Assembly (NCBI RefSeq): GCF_027587195.1
Contig: NZ_JAPDDP010000002.1
Coordinates: forward strand, 124,001-188,000
Direction of reading: 5' to 3'
Source: Solirubrobacter phytolaccae
GTDB lineage: Bacteria; Actinomycetota; Thermoleophilia; Solirubrobacterales; Solirubrobacteraceae
DNA: 64,000 bases
Positions 1-8,189 of the stretch are shown here, piece after piece (the first letter of the stretch is position 1; every line of letters begins with the position of its first letter). The position numbers and the translations under genes are program-made. The notes under the pieces were generated by a model that was not told where the DNA came from, ran no database searches, and saw only the letters and a list, made by a program, of their open reading frames with translations.

Positions 1-1
1 G

Positions 2-91
2 ATCGACGACAAGGAGCAGAAGATCGCCCGCCCGCGCCAGATCTACACGGGTGAGCGCAACCGGGATTACATCCCGGTCTCGCAGCGTTAA
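2..91 (+). CDS. 3' end of an unidentified gene (5' part outside window)
   Basis: An open frame enters from the left edge and ends at the TAA at 89-91, giving 29 residues that finish ...DYIPVSQR. The codons are G/C-ending like those of the neighbouring genes, so this is probably the true C-terminus of a real gene. The fragment is highly charged with several Lys/Arg/Glu and no recognisable motif, so no function can be given. A terminator-like inverted repeat follows 16 bp after the stop, which supports a transcription unit ending here. Confidence 0.55.
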   Translation: MDDKEQKIARPRQIYTGERNRDYIPVSQR

Positions 92-107
92 GCACTGATA
101 GGCGGCT

Positions 108-142
108 AACCCCCCTTGACGGGACGAGGGGCTGGGTTGTTT
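108..142 (+). terminator. Terminator-like hairpin after the leftmost gene
   Basis: AACCC at 108-112 pairs with GGGTT at 134-138 and the adjoining C run pairs with GGGG at 128-131. The right arm runs into a T-rich stretch (137-142). It sits between the stop at 91 and the next ATG at 144, as expected of an intrinsic terminator, although the T tract is short. Confidence 0.5.
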
Positions 143-143
143 C

Positions 144-677
144 ATGCAACTCATGCTCCTCACCCTCCCCATCGGCACGACGGTCCTGGTCCGGCCGATC
201 GAGCCCGAGGACAAGCCGCTGCTCTCCCTCGGCCTAAAGACGCTGAGCCCGGAGACCGCCATGCGGCGCTTCCTCACGCTCAAGACGTCGTTCAGCGCGG
301 CTGAGCTGCGGTACCTGACCGAGGTCGACCAGGTCGACCACATCGCGCTCGTCGCCGTCGACGCCGACCACGGGTTCCTGATCGGCGTGGCCCGCTGCGT
401 GCGCGTGGCCCCGGACACGGCGGAGCTCGCGATCGTGATCGGCGATCCGTGGCAGCGGCAGGGCCTCGGGCGGGCGCTGGTGGACGAGCTGGCCGTGCGT
501 GCGTCCGCGCAGGGGATCACGCGCTTCAGCGGCACGATGATGGCGACGAACCGCGGCGCGGTGCGGCTGATGCGCGGCTTCGGGACGCACATCGACCGCG
601 ACTTGATCGAGTCGGGCGTGCGTGAGATCGTCGTCCAGTTCGCCTCAAGCGCCCAACTGGTCGCGCCGATGCACTGA
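144..677 (+). CDS. GNAT-family N-acetyltransferase
   Basis: 177 residues, the size of a single GNAT domain. The acetyl-CoA pyrophosphate-binding motif A is visible as GDPWQRQGLGRAL (Q/R-x-x-G-x-G) near residue 96, preceded by the beta strand AELAIVIGD and followed by the helix that normally packs on CoA. The N-terminus VLVRPIEPED is the usual first strand. The substrate cannot be deduced; small molecules, aminoglycosides or protein N-termini are all possible. A second ATG three codons in (153) would remove nothing essential and may be the real start, because the first ATG lies directly behind a terminator-like hairpin. The next gene starts 3 bp after the stop, so the two may be cotranscribed. 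Confidence 0.85.
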   Translation: MQLMLLTLPIGTTVLVRPIEPEDKPLLSLGLKTLSPETAMRRFLTLKTSFSAAELRYLTEVDQVDHIALVAVDADHGFLIGVARCVRVAPDTAELAIVIGDPWQRQGLGRALVDELAVRASAQGITRFSGTMMATNRGAVRLMRGFGTHIDRDLIESGVREIVVQFASSAQLVAPMH

Positions 678-680
678 CGC

Positions 681-1778
681 GTGAGATCCGTAACCGCGCT
701 GCTGGTCGACGTCCCCGCGAGCCATGCCGCGCAGATCTCCCGGACGGGAGTGATCCAGCGCGCGGTGCCGGTGCACGGCGAGGAGGCCTTCAACGCGGCG
801 CTCGCCCGCCGCGGCTGGGACGCCGTCCTCTACGGCGGCGACGGCACGAACGCGGTCCCGAGCCAGAAGGCGCTCGCGCTCGTGCGCCTCGCGGACCCGC
901 ACCTGCCCTTCATCGCCATCTCGCCGCTCAGCGAGGGCACGCTCCCGCACGGCGTGCCGCGCGTGTCCACGCTCAACCAGCTCGGCGCGGTGCTCACCCG
1001 TGAGCTCGAGCAGGCGCGCATGCGCCGTCGCGTCGGCGGCGCGCACCGGCTGCTCGGCGCCCAGCAGGCGATCGGCGACCATCTCGCCGCCGGGTTGGAG
1101 CCCGCGGTGCTGTGCGAGCGCGTGCTCGCCACGCTCGGCGAGTCGCTCGGCTGGTCGGCCGGCGCCGTCTGGCGCGCCGACGGCACGCGACTGGAGTGCG
1201 CGACCACGTGGCACGCCGCGAGCTCGCGCGCCAGCATCGCGCTGCTGATGAACGCGACCCGCGAGCGCTCGCTCGCCGCCGGGCAGGGCCTCGCCGGCCG
1301 TGTGTGGGGCTTCCGGCGCCCGATCTGGAGCAGCGCGCCCGACGAGGCGCTGCGCGCCGGCCTGGTGACCGCCGCGGCCTTCCCGATCACCTCCGACGAG
1401 GAGTGCGTCGGCGTGATCGAGCTCTACGCCACCGACGCCCGCGAGCCCAACGGCGAGGTGTCGGCGCTGTTCGCGACGATCGGCGCCCAGCTCGGCTCCT
1501 ACCTCGCGCGCCGTCGCAAGCGGGCCCGCGCGCGGCGGGCGTTCGACGGCGCGACCGCGCTGATCGTCGCGCTCGACGCCGAGGGCCGCGTCGAGATCGC
1601 CAACGGCACCGCGTGCGCGGCGCTCGGCCGGCCGGAGCACGAGCTGCTGGGCCGCCCGCTGCCGGACACGCCCTACGTCGCCTGGCGCTGGTCGCTCAGC
1701 CACGATGACGACGGCGCGTTCATCGGTGCCGTCGGCTGGGGCGAGCCGGTCCGCTTGGTCGCCGCGTCACTACGCTAG
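681..1778 (+). CDS. GAF-domain sensor-like protein with degenerate receiver and partial PAS
   Basis: 365 residues starting at GTG. Residues 1-115 look like a response-regulator receiver fold, but the position expected to hold the phosphoacceptor Asp (after DAVLY) is Gly, so it is probably a pseudo-receiver. Residues 120-275 form a GAF domain (LCERVLATLGESLGWSAGAV ... GVIELYA). Residues 285-365 resemble the first half of a PAS domain (LIVALDAEGRVEIANGTACA ... LLGRP) and then stop. There is no kinase, GGDEF or DNA-binding output module, so any signal must be passed through protein contacts. The truncated PAS may mean that a longer sensor kinase lost its C-terminus. It starts 3 bp after the GNAT gene. 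Confidence 0.7.
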   Translation: MRSVTALLVDVPASHAAQISRTGVIQRAVPVHGEEAFNAALARRGWDAVLYGGDGTNAVPSQKALALVRLADPHLPFIAISPLSEGTLPHGVPRVSTLNQLGAVLTRELEQARMRRRVGGAHRLLGAQQAIGDHLAAGLEPAVLCERVLATLGESLGWSAGAVWRADGTRLECATTWHAASSRASIALLMNATRERSLAAGQGLAGRVWGFRRPIWSSAPDEALRAGLVTAAAFPITSDEECVGVIELYATDAREPNGEVSALFATIGAQLGSYLARRRKRARARRAFDGATALIVALDAEGRVEIANGTACAALGRPEHELLGRPLPDTPYVAWRWSLSHDDDGAFIGAVGWGEPVRLVAASLR

Positions 1779-1783
1779 GCCTC

Positions 1784-2194
1784 ATGCACCGCTCCGCGCC
1801 GGTTCTTCTCGCTGCCGCCGCACTCTTGTTCGCGGCCTGCGGCTCCGACGAGCCCACCACTCCCGCCACCGGCGGTGGGAGCGACGAGCTCGCGAACCTG
1901 GTCATCACCGTCGACGCCGACGGGGACTCCGGGGAGGCCGCCAAGGAGCTCCAGGTCAGCTGCAAGGCGCCGACCGACAGCGACGTCTGCGGCGCCGTCG
2001 CGGGCACCGCCGCCGCCGACCTCGCGCCCAAGAAGGACGACGTGGCCTGCACGCAGATCTTCGGCGGTCCGGAGACCGCGACGATCAAGGGCACGCTCCG
2101 GGGCGAGCCCGTCGACGCGAGCTTCTCACGCTCGGACGGGTGCGAGGTCGCGCGCTGGGACCGGGTCAAGCCGCTCCTCGCCCACGTCAAGTGA
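1784..2194 (+). CDS. Subtilisin-inhibitor-like (SSI-type) lipoprotein
   Basis: 136 residues. The signal sequence ends in the lipobox LFAAC (Cys at residue 19), so this should be an outer-leaflet lipoprotein. The mature part matches the pattern of Streptomyces subtilisin inhibitor: four cysteines in two pairs (SCKAPTDSDVC, then VACTQ...DGC), and a C-terminal stretch of the form ACTxxxxGPxTATIKGTLRGEPVDASF, corresponding to the SSI strand region. The reactive-site loop normally lies between the second and third cysteines; here that segment is short, so inhibitory activity is uncertain. The Thr/Pro/Gly stretch after the lipobox is a linker. Its stop overlaps the GTG of the next gene (GTGA), so the pair is likely translationally coupled. 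Family assignment is by pattern only. Confidence 0.65.
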   Translation: MHRSAPVLLAAAALLFAACGSDEPTTPATGGGSDELANLVITVDADGDSGEAAKELQVSCKAPTDSDVCGAVAGTAAADLAPKKDDVACTQIFGGPETATIKGTLRGEPVDASFSRSDGCEVARWDRVKPLLAHVK

Positions 2195-2502
2195 GTTACC
2201 GCGTGACGGTGCGGCGCGGGTCGCAGGTCTCGCACGAGGACTACGAGACGCTCAACCAGGCGCTCGCGGCGGTCGAGCGCGAGGCGCGGGGTGATCGGCG
2301 CGCCGTGGAGGCCCTCGGGCGCACGTATGAACCCGAGGAGCTGGTCGCCGCGCGGATCGAGCTCAAGGGCGCGTCCAAGCGCGCGGGCGTCGACGTCCGC
2401 GGCGACGGGTCCCTCGTCGCGTGGACGGGCCGGATCCGCCGCACGCCGCTCGAAGGCGAGGCGCTCCGGGCGCTGCGTCAGAGCGTCAGCGTCGAGCCGT
2501 AG
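2191..2502 (+). CDS. Small conserved-looking hypothetical protein
   Basis: 103 residues from GTG 2191, which overlaps the stop of the preceding lipoprotein gene (GTGA). This overlap and strong G/C at third codon positions support the start and the gene. The protein is rich in Arg/Glu/Ala, starts with a beta-like stretch (YRVTVRRGSQV) followed by a helical section (LNQALAAVEREARG), and shows no signal peptide or known motif. The 3' end overlaps the convergent metalloprotease gene by 25 bp. Function unknown. Confidence 0.6.
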   Translation: MSYRVTVRRGSQVSHEDYETLNQALAAVEREARGDRRAVEALGRTYEPEELVAARIELKGASKRAGVDVRGDGSLVAWTGRIRRTPLEGEALRALRQSVSVEP

Positions 2503-3131
2503 CGCTTCAGCCACGCCGAGTGCTCGCGCCAACGCGGCGAGCGAGACGCCAGCAGGCGCCAGAAGCGCGGCGAGTGGTCCATCACCTCGAGGTGGGCGAC
2601 CTCGTGCTCGACGACGTAGTCGAGGATCTCCGGCGGCGCGAGCAGCAGCCGCCAGTTGAAGGACATCGCGCCCGTGGACGAGCACGACGCCCAGCGCGTC
2701 TTCTGCCCGCGGATCGTCAGGCCCGTGTACGTGGAGCCGGCGCGCGCACAGGCCGCGTCCAGCCGCGGCGCGACCTCGAGCCGGGCCTGGCGCCGGTACC
2801 AGCGCTCGATCGCCTCGCTCGTCTCGACCTCCGGGACGAGCAGCCGATCCCCGCTGCGGTGCACGCGCGTGCGCCCGCGCTCGGGGAGCAGCGTCAACGT
2901 CTCGCCGAGGTACGGCACGGTGCCGGGCGCGCGACCCACTTCCAGCGCCGCGGCGGCGACGGCACGGCGGCGACGCTCGATCCACGGCGCGAGCTCCTTC
3001 ACCGCCTGCTCGGCGTGCCGCTCCGGCGAGCGGCTCGGCAGCACGACCTCGATCTCGCCGTTGCCGTCCACGCTGACCCGGATGCGACGCGCGCGGTCGC
3101 TACGACGGATGCGATACGGCTGCGCGGACAC
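2478..3131 (-). CDS. YgjP/DUF45-type zinc metallopeptidase
   Basis: 217 residues from GTG. The zinc-binding motif is VEHEVAHLEVMDHSPRFW near residue 177 (HExxH with a downstream His in the D-H-S-P-x-F-W context), which is diagnostic for the M48-like DUF45/YgjP family. Upstream, TRWASCSSTGAMSFNWRLLL is the family's substrate-groove block. No signal peptide or membrane segment is visible, so it is cytoplasmic. Substrates are not established for most members; E. coli YgjP relatives are thought to cleave proteins or partner with restriction systems. No R-M genes are nearby. It is transcribed towards the preceding gene. Confidence 0.85.
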   Translation of the reverse strand: MSAQPYRIRRSDRARRIRVSVDGNGEIEVVLPSRSPERHAEQAVKELAPWIERRRRAVAAAALEVGRAPGTVPYLGETLTLLPERGRTRVHRSGDRLLVPEVETSEAIERWYRRQARLEVAPRLDAACARAGSTYTGLTIRGQKTRWASCSSTGAMSFNWRLLLAPPEILDYVVEHEVAHLEVMDHSPRFWRLLASRSPRWREHSAWLKRYGSTLTL

Positions 3132-3337
3132 GGCGGAAAGAGCGTAGAGCCGCCGGCGGCGAACGACGGTACGCGCGATCGCTGGTGGTCGCCGGCGCCG
3201 GCTGGCGCCGACCGGTGACCGGAAGTGGGCTGGTTGCCCATGACCGGTTGCCGGGTGGCGCCAGGCGGTGATCGGCGGCCGCCAGAATCGTGCGTACCGG
3301 CGAGAGCCGCCGCTGGCGGCGTACTCTTCCGGACCTC

Positions 3338-3634
3338 ATGGCCGAGACCCGAGTCCGTCTGCCCGCCGGCGTGCGCGAGCCGTTCACCGTCTACCTGAAT
3401 GGGGTGCGTCAGGAGCTGGGGCCGGATTACTCCGTCTCCGAGCACACATTGGTCTTCAACAAGGAGATCGTCAAGGAGACCAAGCTGGGTTTTTGGCGGT
3501 GGTTCCTCGGTGCATGGGGTATTGGGACCTACAAGCGCAACGACCAGGTGGATGTCGCGTGGGACGTGGACGGTCAACCGCGTGTCGCGCACGCCCTCGA
3601 CATCGAGCCCAGCGCTCCGAAAACCGGCCCCTAG
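3338..3634 (+). CDS. Small hypothetical protein
   Basis: 98 residues from ATG 3338 (MAETRVRLPAGVREPFTVYL). An in-frame start 48 bp further upstream would add a basic, unlikely leader. The sequence has beta-rich character (PFTVYLNGVRQELGPDYSVS, HTLVFNKEIVKETKLGFWRW) and a conserved-looking aromatic patch, FWRWFLGAWGIGTYKRNDQVDV. No signal sequence is present. I do not recognise a family. The 206 bp before it (3132-3337) contain no gene that I can support. It precedes the HDOD-GGDEF gene by 46 bp. Confidence 0.6.
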   Translation: MAETRVRLPAGVREPFTVYLNGVRQELGPDYSVSEHTLVFNKEIVKETKLGFWRWFLGAWGIGTYKRNDQVDVAWDVDGQPRVAHALDIEPSAPKTGP

Positions 3635-3680
3635 AGGTATCTCTCATGCTGCCCGCAGGAGCCGCCGATGACGTTCCCGG

Positions 3681-5015
3681 ATGGCCCGCTTCGACAAGCC
3701 CGACACCCGCGTACACGACGCGCTGAGACGCATCGGGCCGCTGCCCGTGCTCAGCGGCACGGTGTCGCGCATCCGCACGCTGGCCAATGACCCGCACGGC
3801 ACGACGACCGACCTCGTCGCCGTCATCGAGTCCGACGAGGCGTTCAGCGCGAACCTCCTGCGCTACGCGAACTCCGCGGCCAACGCGCGGCCGATCCGCG
3901 CGCGGACGATCCGCCAGGCGGTGACGCTGCTCGGCCGGCGCGCGCTGGTGCGGATCGCACTCGAGGCCGAGACCTACCGCTTCCTGGAGCGCTTCCCGGG
4001 TGGGGCGCACCTCAGCCGCGGGCAGCTGCACGTGCACGCCGTGACCGTCGCCGCCTACGCCGCGACCACCGCCGACCTGCGTGGCGCGCACGCCGACACC
4101 GCGCATCTCGCGGGCCTGCTGCACGACGTCGGCAAGCTGCTGATGCCGGCCGCGTTCGGTGTCGTGCCGTTGGAGGAGATCGCCGCGCGGGCACCGTTCG
4201 GCGCGGCCCGCGCCACGCTCGAGCGCAAGGAGCTCGGGCTCGACCACGCGCAGGCCGGCTCCCTGCTCGTGGGCCTGAGCGAGCCCGCCGACGACGTCAC
4301 CCGCGCGATCGCCTATCACCACGGCGGCCCGACCGGGCTCGCCGTCCCGTCCGACGAGACCGCGTGCGTCGTCGTCGCGGACGTGCTCGCGCACATGGTC
4401 ACGGGCGGCGACCCGGACCGGGAGCTGCTGGCGATCGCGCTCGACCGCCTCGGCGCGTCCCCCGAGCTGCTCGACGAGGTGGCCGAGAAGGCCGGCGTGA
4501 TCGCCCCCGCGGGCGCCACCGGCGACCTCGCCGAGGCCGTCGGCCGTCTCGAGGCGGCCGCGCACACCGACGACCTGACCGGGCTGCACAACCGCCGCAG
4601 CTGGATCGAGACGGTCCGCCGCGAGCTCCAGGCCGGCACCGAGGGCGCGCTGCTGGTGTGCGATGTCGACGGCTTCAAGCACGTCAACGAGGCGCACGGT
4701 CACCGCGCCGGAGATCTCATCCTGACCGAGGTCGCCCGCGTGCTCGCCCGCTACGGCGTCGCGGGCCGGCTCGGCGGCGACGAGTTCGGCCTCTGGGTAC
4801 GCGAGGGCGAGACCGCCGGGCGCGAGACGGCCGAGACGATCATGCAGGAGGTCGCGAACAGCCTCCCGGTCGAGCTCGTCACGGGCGAGAGCCCGCTCGG
4901 CATCACCGTCGGCCTGGCGCAGACGCCCGAGGGCGGCGCCGAGGTGATGGAGCTGCTCGAGGTCGCGGACCGCGAGCTCTACGCATCCCGCCCCGGCGGC
5001 CGCCGCAGCCGGTAA
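3681..5015 (+). CDS. HDOD-GGDEF diguanylate cyclase-like protein
   Basis: 444 residues. Residues 15-210 are an HDOD domain (LPVLSGTVSRIRTLANDP ... LAGLLHDVGKLLMP) that keeps the His-Asp pair often lost in HDOD proteins. Residues 290-435 form a GGDEF domain with an intact active site (RLGGDEF) and the metal/nucleotide block CDVDGFKHVNEAHGH. The usual inhibitory I-site (RxxD five residues before GGDEF) is not present: the corresponding stretch reads RYGVAGRL, so product inhibition is unlikely by that route. It is probably a cytoplasmic cyclic-di-GMP synthase whose input comes through HDOD. An HD-GYP phosphodiesterase-like gene lies 33 kb away in the same window. Confidence 0.85.
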   Translation: MARFDKPDTRVHDALRRIGPLPVLSGTVSRIRTLANDPHGTTTDLVAVIESDEAFSANLLRYANSAANARPIRARTIRQAVTLLGRRALVRIALEAETYRFLERFPGGAHLSRGQLHVHAVTVAAYAATTADLRGAHADTAHLAGLLHDVGKLLMPAAFGVVPLEEIAARAPFGAARATLERKELGLDHAQAGSLLVGLSEPADDVTRAIAYHHGGPTGLAVPSDETACVVVADVLAHMVTGGDPDRELLAIALDRLGASPELLDEVAEKAGVIAPAGATGDLAEAVGRLEAAAHTDDLTGLHNRRSWIETVRRELQAGTEGALLVCDVDGFKHVNEAHGHRAGDLILTEVARVLARYGVAGRLGGDEFGLWVREGETAGRETAETIMQEVANSLPVELVTGESPLGITVGLAQTPEGGAEVMELLEVADRELYASRPGGRRSR

Positions 5016-5025
5016 CGTTGCGCGC

Positions 5026-6273
5026 TTGCGCACCGGATTGTGGTTGCTGATTGTCGCCGCGCTGCTCGTCGCGCCCGCGTCGGCGTACGCGCCCCCCTCG
5101 CCGTGGCAGCTCGGGGACCCGATCGTCCTGCCGTTCAAGTCGCCCGACGACGCGCCGGTCCGCAGCGCGAGCTCCGGGCCGGCGCACGGCACGGCGCTGA
5201 TCGTCGGCGAACGCGTCCACTACGCGGACGCCGCCGGGCGTTGGCACGCCTTCGGCATCCCCGACGCACGGGACGTGGGCCTGGCGCGGCTGGAGAACGG
5301 CGGCGGCCTCGTCACCTGGGGTGACGGGCGCACGCAGTTCGTGCGCACGTGGACGCACGACGGCGTGCTCGCACCGGCGCAGGCGGTGATGCCTACAAGC
5401 GACAGCTTCACGGTCACGCTCACCTACGACGAGGCCGGGACGGTCGTGATCGTCGCCGTCCATCCGCGCGTCGTCGTGGCCGTCCGCGATCCCGGCGGCG
5501 CCTTCGGCGCGGCACAGGACCTCGGTCCGATCAGCGACGAAGGTCTGTTCACCTTCTTCGCCGACATCAAGGACGGTGCCCCGGACCTCAGCTGGGAAGG
5601 GCACCGTCTGGTCCGCCCCGGCCCGGGCGCGGCGTTCATCCGCGCTCCGCTCGAGGCGCCCGACGACACGGTGATCGCGGCCGACGACTCACGGCGCGTG
5701 CCCATCGGCCCCGCCGTCCGGAAGGCGTGCAAGGAAGGCTGCGTCTATGTGCGGCTCTTCACGTGGCCGGACGGCACCGCCCGGCTGCTGTACCGGACGG
5801 GCAGGGAGGACCACGACGACTGGCGCGTGGCCCTACCGGGCGCCGATGGCGTCTTCGACGGCGATCGCGTGGCGACCCGTCTCGCGGCCACCGAGCCGGT
5901 CTGGACGGCGCGGCCGGGTGTGGTCGCGTTCGCCCGCCAGGCCCATCCGGGGGTCGCCCTCGTCCCGTACGGGGAGGCACCGCGGAGCAAACCACGCGTG
6001 CGGGTGCTCCGGTCACACGTCGAGGGCTCCCGGCTCCTGGTGTACGTGCTCTGCACCGCGACCTGCCGCCTGTCGGTCGACGGCGCCCGCATATACGAGG
6101 ACGGCGGCTTCTCGGCGAGCACCGCGCCACTTCGACGCGCACTCGAGCCGTTCGAGGTGGTCCGGGTATCGCTCCCGCGCCCACGCGGCGGGTCGGCGCG
6201 GTTGCCTTACACGCTGCGCGACGTGCAGGGCACCGCGAAGCGCGGCGCCCTGCGGGTGCGGCTCAAGCGCTGA
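5026..6273 (+). CDS. Exported protein of unknown function
   Basis: 415 residues from TTG 5026, immediately after the GGDEF gene. A clear signal peptide (RTGLWLLIVAALLVAPASA) is followed by a mature part rich in short beta strands and repeated G-x-x-x-F/V-x-W-x-D type turns (LENGGGLVTWGDGRTQFVRT), suggesting a beta-propeller or multi-sandwich fold. Four cysteines lie in pairs (CKEGC, CTATC), which suits an extracytoplasmic disulfide-bonded protein. The C-terminus is basic (GALRVRLKR), a trait shared with other exported proteins in this window. Its 3' end overlaps convergent metF by 11 bp. No enzyme motif was recognised. Confidence 0.65.
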   Translation: MRTGLWLLIVAALLVAPASAYAPPSPWQLGDPIVLPFKSPDDAPVRSASSGPAHGTALIVGERVHYADAAGRWHAFGIPDARDVGLARLENGGGLVTWGDGRTQFVRTWTHDGVLAPAQAVMPTSDSFTVTLTYDEAGTVVIVAVHPRVVVAVRDPGGAFGAAQDLGPISDEGLFTFFADIKDGAPDLSWEGHRLVRPGPGAAFIRAPLEAPDDTVIAADDSRRVPIGPAVRKACKEGCVYVRLFTWPDGTARLLYRTGREDHDDWRVALPGADGVFDGDRVATRLAATEPVWTARPGVVAFARQAHPGVALVPYGEAPRSKPRVRVLRSHVEGSRLLVYVLCTATCRLSVDGARIYEDGGFSASTAPLRRALEPFEVVRVSLPRPRGGSARLPYTLRDVQGTAKRGALRVRLKR

Positions 6274-7171
6274 CGGCCTTCCGCCACGGCGCGAGGCAGC
6301 GCAGGGCGGAGAGGATCGCGCGCGTCGAGGGCGAGCGGTTGAGCGTGTAGAAGTGGATGCCGGGCGCGCCGTTGGCGAGCAGGTCGGCGCACTGCATCGT
6401 CGCGTAGGCGACGCCGAAGTCGGCGACCGCGTCCGGCTGGTCGGAGCGCAGCTCGAGCTCGCGCAGCAGGCCGGGCGGGATCGACGCGCCGCACATCTCG
6501 GTGAAGCGCTTGACCTGGTTGACGTTCGTGATCGGCATGATGCCGGGGATGATCGGGACGTCGATGCCGGCTTCCCGCGCGCGGGCGACGAAGTCGTAGT
6601 AGAGCTCGTTGTCGAAGAACAGCTGCGTGACGAGGAAGCGCGCGCCGGCTTCGACCTTCTCGCGGGTGTACTGGAGGTCGGACTCGGCGGACTCGGCCGC
6701 GAGGTGGACCTCCGGGAAGCAGGCCGCGCCGATCGCGAAGTCGTAGTCGGCGCGGATCAGCTCGATCAGCTCGCGGGAGTAGCGCAGCCCGCCGTCGGCC
6801 GCCTGCCACTCCTTGGCGTCCACGCCCGCGGGCGGGTCGCCACGCAGAGCGAGCACGTTCTCGATGCCGGCGTCGCGCATCCGGTCGAGCACGCCGCGCA
6901 GCTCGTCCACGGACGCGCCGACGCAGGTGAAGTGCGCCATCGCCTCCAGGCCGTGGTTGGCCTTGATGCGGCTGACGATGTCGATCGTCTTGCCGCGCTC
7001 GGCGGGTGTGCCGCCCGCGCCGTAGGTCACGGAGACGAACGTCGGATCGAGCCGCGCGAGCTCCCCGAGGGCGACCTCGAGGTTGGCCTCGCCGTCGTCG
7101 GTCTTGGGCGGGAAGAACTCGAACGAGAAGGCCGGCTCGGTCCCGCTCGCGATCCGTTCGTCGATGCGCAT
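6263..7171 (-). CDS. metF: 5,10-methylenetetrahydrofolate reductase
   Basis: 302 residues from ATG 7171 (MRIDERIASGTEPAFSFEFF); an in-frame start 51 bp upstream would add a leader with no family match. It reduces methylene-THF to methyl-THF for methionine synthesis, using FAD. Visible family blocks are SFEFFPPKT with the catalytic Glu, VTYGAGG, the FAD-binding ALRGDPP region, AACFPEVH, and LVTQLFFDN ... PIIPGIMPI. The length matches bacterial MetF. It is transcribed alone, convergent with the preceding gene. A metallo-hydrolase gene ends 10 bp upstream on the same strand. Confidence 0.95.
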   Translation of the reverse strand: MRIDERIASGTEPAFSFEFFPPKTDDGEANLEVALGELARLDPTFVSVTYGAGGTPAERGKTIDIVSRIKANHGLEAMAHFTCVGASVDELRGVLDRMRDAGIENVLALRGDPPAGVDAKEWQAADGGLRYSRELIELIRADYDFAIGAACFPEVHLAAESAESDLQYTREKVEAGARFLVTQLFFDNELYYDFVARAREAGIDVPIIPGIMPITNVNQVKRFTEMCGASIPPGLLRELELRSDQPDAVADFGVAYATMQCADLLANGAPGIHFYTLNRSPSTRAILSALRCLAPWRKAVSA

Positions 7172-7181
7172 CGCGCCGAGT

Positions 7182-8174
7182 CTACGAGGAGCGGGCCCAG
7201 CGCTCCACGGGATCTCCACCATCGTTGCGGATCTCCCCCAACCGCTGGAGGTGCACGAGCCACGCGCGCGTCATCGTGATCAGCCAGCTCGCCATGTCGG
7301 CGTTGAACGTCTGCGCGTAGACGGTGCGGGCGAGCTCGTAGGCGCTCTTCGGGCCGTCGGCGAGCGCCGCGCGCGTGGCGTCCAGCTTGGCCTGCACCTC
7401 GACCCGGTTGGCGTCGATGTGCGCCTGGATGTCGGTGAACGGGCGGGCGTGGCCGGCGAGCGCGAGCCGCGCCTCCAGCCGCTCGACGACGGTCAGCGAC
7501 TCCAGGAACTCGCCGATCGGGTCGGGCGTGTAGCCGACGTCGAAGTACTGCGAGACGCGGCCGAGCAGGTGGTCGCCGGTGAGCAGCACGCGCTGGTCGG
7601 GCTGGTGCAGGCACACGTGCGAGGGCGCGTGGCCGGGCGTCTCGATCACCTGCCAGACGCCCGCGTCGGTCTCGAAGGTCACGCCCGGGACGAGGTCCTT
7701 GTCGCTGTAGAGCTCGCCCGCCTGGCCGGTCCCCATCCCGCGCCGCGCCTCCGCCCACTGGCGCAGCGGCCCCTCCGGCACGCCGCTCAGCAGCGCGATG
7801 TCGATCGACTTGTCGAGGTCCTCGTGCGCGTGGAGCTTCCAGTTCGGGTGCATCCACACCTCGCACCCGGCGCGCTTGGCGAGCGGCGGGGCCTGCCCGC
7901 AGTGGTCGATGTGGGCGTGCGTGACCACGATCAGCTCGATGTCCCGGACGCGGTGGCCCGTGCGGTCCAGCGCCTGCTCGAGGTGGGCCATCGTGCCGCG
8001 GTCGTGCATGCCCGTGTCGACGAGCACGATGCCGTCGCCGGCCTTCAGGGCCCAGGCGTTCACATGGGGGACGCCAGGCAGGTCGAGGGGGAGGCGCAGC
8101 CGCCACACTCCGGGCAGCACGCGCTCGCCCCGGCCCACCTCTCGCGGTCGGGTCGGCTTGCGCACGCCGTGCAC
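7182..8174 (-). CDS. Metallo-beta-lactamase-fold hydrolase
   Basis: About 330 residues from GTG 8174 (GTG 8165 is an equally good start). The metal-binding signature THAHIDHCGQ (HxHxDH) lies near residue 85, followed by the downstream histidines in TPGHAPSHVCLH and TGDH, completing the dinuclear zinc site. The extra C-terminal 90 residues are helical (FTDIQAHIDANRVEVQAKLD ...), as in the glyoxalase-II-like or LACTB2-like subgroup, which often acts on thioesters or RNA. The exact substrate is unknown. It is divergent from the small gene at 8190, with only 15 bp between the start codons, so at least one of these genes must be leaderless or have its promoter inside the other. Confidence 0.8.
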   Translation of the reverse strand: MHGVRKPTRPREVGRGERVLPGVWRLRLPLDLPGVPHVNAWALKAGDGIVLVDTGMHDRGTMAHLEQALDRTGHRVRDIELIVVTHAHIDHCGQAPPLAKRAGCEVWMHPNWKLHAHEDLDKSIDIALLSGVPEGPLRQWAEARRGMGTGQAGELYSDKDLVPGVTFETDAGVWQVIETPGHAPSHVCLHQPDQRVLLTGDHLLGRVSQYFDVGYTPDPIGEFLESLTVVERLEARLALAGHARPFTDIQAHIDANRVEVQAKLDATRAALADGPKSAYELARTVYAQTFNADMASWLITMTRAWLVHLQRLGEIRNDGGDPVERWARSS

Positions 8175-8189
8175 GCTACCGTCGTGGCG

